Positions 31,096 through 36,792 of a stretch of 36,792 nt of DNA are shown one piece after another. The notes under the pieces were generated by a model. That model was not told the DNA's origin, did not search any database, and worked only from the letters and a program-made list of their open reading frames with translations. Position numbers and translations under genes: made by a program. How positions within the stretch are numbered: position 1 is the first letter of the stretch; each line of letters starts with the position of its first letter. The DNA comes from Candidatus Methylomirabilota bacterium (lineage in GTDB: Bacteria; Methylomirabilota; Methylomirabilia; Rokubacteriales; DASRDR01). The stretch lies in the NCBI GenBank assembly GCA_036005065.1, contig DASYQW010000300.1, forward strand, positions 1 to 36,792, given 5' to 3'.

Positions 31096-32532
31096 TTAAA
31101 CCCGACGGGCCGCAGATCGAAGTCGGCGCCACGCCCCCAGCGCGGCCCGCAGGAGCCGGCCGGCGACGCCACCGAAGAACCGGTCTGCGACCACCGTCCC
31201 GATCGCCTGCTGGACCGCGTCCGAATAGGTCGGGTAGACGTGCATGGTGGTGGCGATCCGGCGGGGCCGGAGACCGAGGGTGAGAGCCAGGGCCACCTCC
31301 GTGATCGCCTCCCCGGCGCGCTGCCCGACGATGGTGGCGCCGAGGAGCGCGCCGTCTCCACGATGGATGAGCTTGACGAAGGCCTCGGCATCGTCCTCGC
31401 ACACCGCCCGGTCGATCAGGGCTCCGTCCCGCCGGGTCACCCGCACCCCCTCCCCCAGCCGGCGCCGGGCCTCCGCCTCGGTGAGGCCCACGTGCGCGAC
31501 CTCGGGATCGGTGAAGGTCGTCCACGGCACGACGTCCGTGACGCCGGCGCCGCCGAAGGGCAGGAGCGCGTTGCGGACAGCGTGGAAGGCCTGCCAGCCC
31601 GCAAAGTGGGTGAACTGATAGCCGCCGACACAGTCGCCGGCCGCGTAGATGTGGGAAACCGTCGTGCGCAGCCGGCGATCCACGGCGATCCCGTCGGTGG
31701 CCGAGTACTTCACGCCGATCGTCTCCAGTCCCAGGCCGTCGACGCGAGGCGTCCGCCCGACGGCGACCAGCAGCAGGTCGCCACGGACCTCGCGATCCGC
31801 CACGCGCAGGACAGAGGTCTCCCCGTCGCGCCGCACCGCGCTGACCCGGCCCTGGACGAGATCGATGCCCTCGCGGGCGAACACCCGGCCCAGCGCCTCG
31901 GCCGCCTCCGGCTCGTCCCTCGGCAAGAGCCGCTCGCCGACGAGCGTGACCTCGGCCCCGAGCCGGCGGTAGGCCTGGGCGAGCTCGACGCCGACCGGCC
32001 CGGCCCCGATCACCAGCAGGTGCCCGGGCAGGCGATCGTTGTCGAAGATCGTCTCGTAGGTGTGAAACGGGACCTCGCGCAGCCCCGGGAGATCCGGGAC
32101 CCTCGGCCGCGCCCCGGTCGCAATGACGATCCGGCGGGCGCGGAGCGACTGGTCGCCGACCCGGATCGTGTGGGGATCGGCGAAGCATGCCGGTCCGCGC
32201 ACGACCTCGATGCCTCGCTGGCGAAGCGCGTCCGGCGTCTCGCGCCGGGAGACGCGTTCGATCGCTTCGCGGACGTACGCCCGGACCCGGCCCATGTCGG
32301 TCTCGGCGGGCGGCGCGGAGACGCCGTAGCGGGCCGCCGTACGGACGGTGTGGGCCGCCTTTGCCGCCTTCAGGAGCGCCTTGCTCGGCACGCAGCCGGT
32401 CCAGGTGCAGTCGCCACCGATGTGGTGGCCCTCGACCAGCGCGACCCGGACACCGAAGCGAGTCGCCACCTCCGCTGCCGCCAGGCCGGCGCTGCCGGCA
32501 CCGATGACGACCAGGTCGTGAGTATCCGACAT
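31096..32532 (-). CDS. Pyridine nucleotide-disulfide oxidoreductase (mercuric reductase/dihydrolipoyl dehydrogenase-like)
   Basis: The ATG at 32532 gives MSDTHDLVVIGAGSAGLAAA, the FAD-binding start. The redox-active disulfide is GGDCTWTGCVPSK (Cys42, Cys47). The NAD(P)H-binding motif is LLVIGAGPVGVELAQAYRRL, and the second FAD motif is IYAAGDCVGG. The C-terminal dimerisation domain has MHVYPTYSD, where the usual catalytic His-Pro-Thr is Tyr-Pro-Thr and the paired Glu is Asp. This argues against a classical glutathione or lipoamide reductase and for the mercuric-reductase-like oxidoreductases of unknown substrate. The 478-aa length is standard; no N-terminal HMA domain is present. It lies upstream of the radical SAM gene on the same strand. 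Confidence 0.88.
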   Translation of the reverse strand: MSDTHDLVVIGAGSAGLAAAEVATRFGVRVALVEGHHIGGDCTWTGCVPSKALLKAAKAAHTVRTAARYGVSAPPAETDMGRVRAYVREAIERVSRRETPDALRQRGIEVVRGPACFADPHTIRVGDQSLRARRIVIATGARPRVPDLPGLREVPFHTYETIFDNDRLPGHLLVIGAGPVGVELAQAYRRLGAEVTLVGERLLPRDEPEAAEALGRVFAREGIDLVQGRVSAVRRDGETSVLRVADREVRGDLLLVAVGRTPRVDGLGLETIGVKYSATDGIAVDRRLRTTVSHIYAAGDCVGGYQFTHFAGWQAFHAVRNALLPFGGAGVTDVVPWTTFTDPEVAHVGLTEAEARRRLGEGVRVTRRDGALIDRAVCEDDAEAFVKLIHRGDGALLGATIVGQRAGEAITEVALALTLGLRPRRIATTMHVYPTYSDAVQQAIGTVVADRFFGGVAGRLLRAALGAWRRLRSAARRV

Positions 32533-32641
32533 GCCTCGCCTCCGCGGCGTCTCAGCTGGCGGCCGGTCCGCAAGGCCAGCGGCTCGGCGTGCTCGGGGTG
32601 GCCACACCGGGGCCTGGCGGCGCCCCTGGTATGATAGGGCT

Positions 32642-33472
32642 ATGTGGAGCGGACACGTCGAGGCCCGCGGCGCCGCCGAGTGGCGAAGTCTGCTGGCCGC
32701 CCCGGTTCCCGGTCAGCACATCGCGCAGCTCTACACCGACCCGGAATTCCTCGCGTGCGCCGTCTGCGACTTTGCCGCCGAGGGTCTGCGCGCGGGTGAC
32801 GCCGTCATCATCATCGCCACCCCTCCCCACTGGCGGGAGATCTCGGACCGGCTCGAGAGCCAGCGATTCGATCTCGACGACCTTCAGCGCCGCGCTCAGC
32901 TGACCGTTCTCGATGCCGCCTCGACCCTGGCCAGGCTGCTGGTCGACGGCATGCCGGATCCCGAGCGATTCCAGGCCGTGATCGGGGCCGCGATCGGAGC
33001 GGCCAGATCCGCCGGGTACCGGCGCGTCCGCGCCTTCGGGGAGATGGTCGACCTCCTGCGCCGGACCGACGTGACGGCAACCATCCGTCTCGAAGAGCTC
33101 TGGAATGACCTCCTGGCCACCCACGGCGCTTCGCTCCTGTGCGGCTACTCCATGGACCCATTCGACGCGGGTATCTACCGTGGACTCCTGCAGCGCGTAT
33201 GCGCGGTGCATTCCGATCTCATCCCCGCGGAGGACTACAGCCGGCTCGAGGAGGCGGTCGAGCGCGCGTACGCCGAGGTGTTCGGGTCTGCCGACGACGC
33301 CGGCTTTCTGCGTCGCGTGTTCCTGGCCGAGTATCCCCGCCCATCCGCGATGCCGGATGCGGAGGCCGCCATTCTCGCCGCCCGGGAATTCGTCCCGACG
33401 ACGATTGCCGGACTCCTCGAGAAAGCCCGGGACCATTATCAGGCGTCCGCGGCGCCCCGCTTCGGCGACTGA
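32642..33472 (+). CDS. MEDS-domain sensor protein
   Basis: This 276-aa soluble protein resembles the MEDS family (methanogen/methylotroph DcmR sensory domain). Landmarks are PGQHIAQLYTDPEFLACAVC at the start, FAAEGLRAGDAVIIIATPPH, RVRAFGEMVDLLRR and LLCGYSMDPFD. DcmR relatives sense one-carbon or chlorinated compounds, but the ligand here is unknown. The ATG at 32642 has only a weak AGGGCT site. The gene lies 13 nt before a double-PAS histidine kinase gene, so the pair probably forms one sensory unit. Confidence 0.8.
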   Translation: MWSGHVEARGAAEWRSLLAAPVPGQHIAQLYTDPEFLACAVCDFAAEGLRAGDAVIIIATPPHWREISDRLESQRFDLDDLQRRAQLTVLDAASTLARLLVDGMPDPERFQAVIGAAIGAARSAGYRRVRAFGEMVDLLRRTDVTATIRLEELWNDLLATHGASLLCGYSMDPFDAGIYRGLLQRVCAVHSDLIPAEDYSRLEEAVERAYAEVFGSADDAGFLRRVFLAEYPRPSAMPDAEAAILAAREFVPTTIAGLLEKARDHYQASAAPRFGD

Positions 33473-33485
33473 GCCGGGAGAAGCC

Positions 33486-35057
33486 GTGGAGCCGGCCCGA
33501 GTCGAGCGTCGCCGGAACAGGCCCGAGGACCTCGTCGCGGGCCACCTGGCCGCGATCGTCGACTCCTCGGACGACGCGATCATCAGCAAGAGCCTCGACG
33601 GGATCATCCTGAGCTGGAACACGGGAGCCGAGCGCTTGTTCGGCTACTCCGCGGCCGAGGCGATCGGGCAGCCGATCACCATCCTCATCCCGCCCGAGGA
33701 CAGCGGCGAGGCGTTCGAGATCCTCAGCCGGATCCGGAGAGGCGAGCGTGTCGATCACTACGAGACCGTCCGCCTGCGGAAAGACGGACGTCCCGTCCAC
33801 GTCTCACTGACCGTTTCACCGATCCGCGATCCCGGGGGGGCGATCATCGGCGCGTCGAAGATCGCCCGCGACATCACGGAACGCAAGACCGCCGAACTGA
33901 CGATGCTGCAGCTCGCCGCCATCGTGGCCTCATCCGACGACGCGATCATCGGCAAGAGGCTCGACGGCATCATCGCGAGCTGGAACGCGGGCGCCGAGCG
34001 ACTCTACCAGTACGCCGCCGACGAGGTGGTCGGCCGGCACATCAGCATCCTCGTGCCGTCCGACCAGCCCGATGAATTGCCCGACATCATGGCGCGCCTG
34101 CGGCGGGGTGAGCGGATCGAGCACTACGAGACGCAGCGCATACGAAAGGACGGGACGCGCATCCACGTCTCCGTCACGATCTCCCCGGTCAGGAACGCCG
34201 CCGGCGAGATCATCGGGGCCTCGGCGATAGCCCGCGACATCAGCCAGCGGCGACGGCTGGAAGAGGAACGAGGGCGCCTGCTGGAGGAAGAGCGCGAGCT
34301 TCACGCCGCCACCCAGCGCGCACGGCGGGAGGCGGAAGCCGCCAGTCGGGCCAAGGACGAATTCCTGGCGATGGTCTCGCACGAGCTCCGCAGTCCGCTC
34401 AATGCCATCGCCGGGTGGCTCCACATCTTGCGAGTCAAGCGGGACGATCCCGCGCTCTTCGACCGGGCGCTGACCACGGTGGACCGGAACACGCGGCTGC
34501 TCGCCAAGGTCGTGGACGACTTGCTCGAGGCCTCGCGTATCGTCGCCGGGCAGATCAGGGTGAACCGGCAGCCGGTCGACATCCCACCCATCGTGGAGAC
34601 CGTCCTCGACACGATGCGGCCGGTCGCGGCCGAAAAGGGCGTCGTCCTCGAGTCGACCATGGACCCGTGGGCCGGACCAGCGCTGGGCGAGCCCGAGCGT
34701 CTGCACCAGATCATCGGGAACATCGTCGGCAACGCCATCAAGTTCACGCCGTCCGGGGGTCGCGTGGACGTGCGGGTTCGAAACGATGCCGCGCATGTCG
34801 AGATCGTGATCAGCGACACCGGCCGGGGCATCCCTGCGGAGTTCCTGCCTCACGTCTTCGAGGCCTTCCGGCAGGCGGACGCGGACAGCTCCCGCGCCCA
34901 CGGAGGTCTGGGCCTCGGCCTGGCCATCGTGCATCATCTGGTGAAGCTGCACGAAGGGACGGTGAAGGCGGAAAGTCCCGGCGTCGGGAAGGGCGCACGC
35001 TTTACCGTCCGGCTCCCGCGGTTGAGGGACGAGGGGATCGGCCCGCCCGTCCTCTAG
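33486..35057 (+). CDS. Double-PAS histidine kinase
   Basis: The start is GTG at 33486, preceded by GGGAG 5 nt upstream and no in-frame ATG before the domains. The 523-aa product has two tandem PAS domains (about 20-135 and 142-255) that look like an internal duplication (IVDSSDDAIISKSLDGII versus IVASSDDAIIGKRLDGII). A coiled linker (255-290) follows. The HisKA domain carries His299 (MVSHELRSPLN); the ATP-binding domain has NIVGNAIKFT, DTGRGIP and GGLGLGLAIVHHLV. No membrane helix is present, so it is a soluble kinase. The upstream MEDS gene (gap 13 nt) is the likely sensory partner. No adjacent response regulator is seen. Confidence 0.92.
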   Translation: MEPARVERRRNRPEDLVAGHLAAIVDSSDDAIISKSLDGIILSWNTGAERLFGYSAAEAIGQPITILIPPEDSGEAFEILSRIRRGERVDHYETVRLRKDGRPVHVSLTVSPIRDPGGAIIGASKIARDITERKTAELTMLQLAAIVASSDDAIIGKRLDGIIASWNAGAERLYQYAADEVVGRHISILVPSDQPDELPDIMARLRRGERIEHYETQRIRKDGTRIHVSVTISPVRNAAGEIIGASAIARDISQRRRLEEERGRLLEEERELHAATQRARREAEAASRAKDEFLAMVSHELRSPLNAIAGWLHILRVKRDDPALFDRALTTVDRNTRLLAKVVDDLLEASRIVAGQIRVNRQPVDIPPIVETVLDTMRPVAAEKGVVLESTMDPWAGPALGEPERLHQIIGNIVGNAIKFTPSGGRVDVRVRNDAAHVEIVISDTGRGIPAEFLPHVFEAFRQADADSSRAHGGLGLGLAIVHHLVKLHEGTVKAESPGVGKGARFTVRLPRLRDEGIGPPVL

Positions 35058-35264
35058 CCACGCTTCCGCGGCCCAGAACCCGAGTCGGGCCTGCTTTCTC
35101 GTACCCGCTTTCTCCCTGCTAGGGTCGCCACGAGCAGTCATGGGGTCCCACCGCCGCGTGTCTCGCCGCGAGTACGGTCGCGCGCCACGTAGAGGCGCGC
35201 CCTTCCCGAATGCACCGCGGCGTGGTCGCGTTCGAGATGATCGCCTCGGGACCGGCGTCGACGC

Positions 35265-35690
35265 CTACCGCCCGCGGGACCGGCAGTACGCATACAGGGC
35301 GTCGTACATCGGGAATTGCCGCGCCATGTTGTCGAAGTCATCCCGAGCGATCTCGCGGAATCCGGAGGCGGCGGCATAGAGTCCCGCGGACTCCGGCGTC
35401 AGCTCGCGCGCGTCCGTATCGGCGCCCCGCACGATGGGCGCCAGGGCGTGGAGCGCGGGATCCTCCAGCTTGAATTCGTCGAGGAACGCGTCGAACGAGC
35501 ATCGCTCCCCGTGGTGTCCGAGGCGGACGCCTGGCACATCGAATGCCGTCGCCGCCTCCCGCCCGGCGACCTCGAGGACCTGGTCGGCGGGCACGAACAG
35601 GAAAACGGGCTCGTTGTCGATGAATCGGGTGATCAGCCACGGGCACGCGATCCGATCCACGCGCGCCTTCTCTCGAGTAACCCACTTCAT
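35265..35690 (-). CDS. ChrB-type chromate resistance domain protein, 141 aa
   Basis: This protein contains only the C-terminal domain of ChrB. It opens KWVTREKARVDRIACPWLIT with FIDNEP after it, then HHGERCSFDAFLDEF and a long helical tail. The same signature (VDRLACAWLIKRHID) recurs in the larger gene just upstream. In ChrB, this domain goes with chromate sensing or reduction; the single-domain version may be an accessory. The ATG at 35690 is used. Its upstream neighbour on the same strand is the larger ChrB gene, about 180 nt away. Confidence 0.8.
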   Translation of the reverse strand: MKWVTREKARVDRIACPWLITRFIDNEPVFLFVPADQVLEVAGREAATAFDVPGVRLGHHGERCSFDAFLDEFKLEDPALHALAPIVRGADTDARELTPESAGLYAAASGFREIARDDFDNMARQFPMYDALYAYCRSRGR

Positions 35691-35871
35691 GATGTCGCCT
35701 CCGTTCTATCCCCGCGCCCAGACGCTGAGCAGGCCCGCCGCGGCGCCGCCGGCAATCGGCACGGGCTCCGGCACTGTGAACCGCCACGGGAGCACCGGGG
35801 CAACGCGGAGCAAGTGCCCGATCCTCGGCCGTGGGTGGTTCCCGTCCGCCGCATCTCGCCGAGCTGACGCA

Positions 35872-36792
35872 TCATTCGGCGTCGCTCTCCGCGTACGCAG
35901 CATAGAGAAAGTCGAACAGGATGAGCGCGTGCTTCAGGAGCTGGTCGTCGTCGCGGCTGCGCTGCTTGGCACCCGCGAGGATCGTCGCCACCCCGGGGGC
36001 CTCGCTGACGGGGATCCCGCCCGCGTCGAGATAGTGGACGACGTCGGCAAGCCTCCGTAACGCGCCGTCCGCCTCCAGCCCGAAGCTCCGCAGGAGGACC
36101 TCGAAGGTCACTCGATTCTCGACGTGGGTGAACGGCGCGCCGTCGAAATCGAATCCCACCGCCTTCCTGGGCAGGGCGGTGGGTCGCTCGAGCCACAGGA
36201 ACGCTGCAGCGGGATCGATGTGCCGCTTGATCAGCCAGGCGCAGGCGAGACGGTCGACCCAGGGCGCCTTGCGCGTCGCCCAGACACGCCCCCGGTAGTT
36301 CGCCGGATCGAGCCGAGGGATGGGTCCGCTCCCTCCGTGGGGTTCGCCGGGACTGAGGATCTCCATGGCGGCCGCCTCGGCCTCGGTCAGCGCGGCCTCG
36401 GCTTGCCCCTTGGCTGCACCCGGAAAGAAGTCGATGGCGGCGATCGCGTCGAACTGCCGGCGCAACGCCTTGCTCTGACGCCGGACGGCGCTCGGCCCCT
36501 GGCTGGAAAGGCCCGCCCGGGCTCGGCCGATCTCGTCGGCCAGCGTGGCATAATCCTTCGTCCGATCGAACAGCGCGCGCAACGCCTCGGCCTGGGCCTC
36601 GTCGCGGGGGGCCACGCGCAGCACGTGGGCACTGCCACCCGTCTCCGTGATTTCCCCCGCCAGCCGCGTCAGGACCTCTTCCAGATCCGGCCGCTCGGGC
36701 AGCACGTAGACCCCATCGCGCAACACCGCCGCCCCCGTGGCCTTCAGGGCGCGCCAGACGCGCATGCGCTCCGTGGCGCTCTCCGTCGGGAG
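35872..36792 (-). CDS. chrB: ChrB-like chromate resistance protein, cut by the window edge
   Basis: The reading frame is open to the end of the window. Residues before the first internal ATG (PTESATER, then MRVWRALKATGAAVLRDGVY) match the start of ChrB, so that ATG at 36765 is probably not the real start and the gene continues to the right. The N-terminal domain (to about residue 150) has ALRRQFDAIAAIDFFPGAAK. The C-terminal domain has WATRKAPWVDRLACAWLIKR, FDFDGAPFTHVENRVTFEVL and a helical end. ChrB proteins regulate or assist chromate efflux by ChrA. No ChrA gene is in the window. It is followed by the single-domain ChrB gene. Confidence 0.85.
   Translation of the reverse strand, partial: LPTESATERMRVWRALKATGAAVLRDGVYVLPERPDLEEVLTRLAGEITETGGSAHVLRVAPRDEAQAEALRALFDRTKDYATLADEIGRARAGLSSQGPSAVRRQSKALRRQFDAIAAIDFFPGAAKGQAEAALTEAEAAAMEILSPGEPHGGSGPIPRLDPANYRGRVWATRKAPWVDRLACAWLIKRHIDPAAAFLWLERPTALPRKAVGFDFDGAPFTHVENRVTFEVLLRSFGLEADGALRRLADVVHYLDAGGIPVSEAPGVATILAGAKQRSRDDDQLLKHALILFDFLYAAYAESDAE

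Noticed and set aside
30186-31391. Upstream extension of the metallophosphoesterase frame through the radical SAM region
   Set aside because: The phosphoesterase begins at the ATG at 30185; the upstream part is an out-of-frame reading of the radical SAM gene.
35706-35903. Minus-strand frame between the two ChrB genes that resembles a transporter C-terminus
   Set aside because: It has no upstream part, overlaps the large ChrB gene and is too short to support a chrA remnant.

Overview
The window is a gene-dense, high-GC bacterial chromosome segment (roughly 70 % G+C by eye) with GTG and TTG starts beside ATG, strong GGAGG-type ribosome binding sites and many short intergenic gaps. Gene content fits an uncultivated soil or subsurface lineage of the Rokubacteria/Methylomirabilota or deltaproteobacterial kind: ATP-dependent DNA ligase, MEDS-domain sensor, ChrB-type proteins, CtaG/TlpA, hydantoinase/DUF917. 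That placement is an inference from content and style; no rRNA or marker gene settles it.

Layout. 1-7.2 kb: tRNA-Gly(CCC) just downstream of a CCA-adding enzyme gene; an EamA transporter; then a leftward run of ATP-dependent DNA ligase, RecA/KaiC-like ATPase, AlkZ-like winged-helix protein and amidohydrolase. 7.5-9.4 kb: a low-GC exported beta-helix protein gene abutting the decayed start of a zinc-ribbon nucleotide-cyclase gene. 9.5-13.5 kb: three small secreted or membrane proteins of unknown role, an FAD oxidoreductase and a polysaccharide pyruvyl transferase. 13.9-16.3 kb: lexA with a clear palindromic operator, a divergent 52-aa zinc-binding protein, a TatA-like protein with an added C-terminal metal site, a receiver protein and a YjzC-like protein. 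16.5-19.6 kb: a cyclase-like membrane protein and a GAF/HD-GYP protein. 19.8-23.1 kb: CtaG, TlpA and a BtuF-like protein, then DUF3309 and DUF1059 small genes. 23.4-28 kb: a receiver protein, hydantoinase A and DUF917 interrupted by an opposite-strand SGNH membrane esterase. 28-32.5 kb: a small unknown gene, a sterol-desaturase-type hydroxylase, a radical SAM/metallophosphoesterase pair and a flavin disulfide reductase. 32.6-36.8 kb: a MEDS sensor with a double-PAS histidine kinase, then two ChrB-type genes, the second cut by the window edge.

How the genes work together. The ligase, RecA/KaiC-like ATPase and AlkZ-like protein look like a DNA-repair cassette. LexA and its operator give a local SOS switch that may also control the small divergent zinc protein. 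HD-GYP, cyclase-like protein, single receivers and MEDS-PAS-kinase form a dense signalling content. TlpA and CtaG are translationally adjacent and fit cytochrome oxidase or copper assembly. Radical SAM and metallophosphoesterase overlap by 16 nt and probably act on one unknown substrate.

No CRISPR array, transposase, integrase or rRNA was seen. The clearest sign of transfer is the low-GC beta-helix gene next to the cyclase pseudogene. The observations most worth following are the ligase/ATPase/AlkZ-like cluster, the TatA-zinc fusion, the radical SAM/phosphoesterase pair and the LexA operator.
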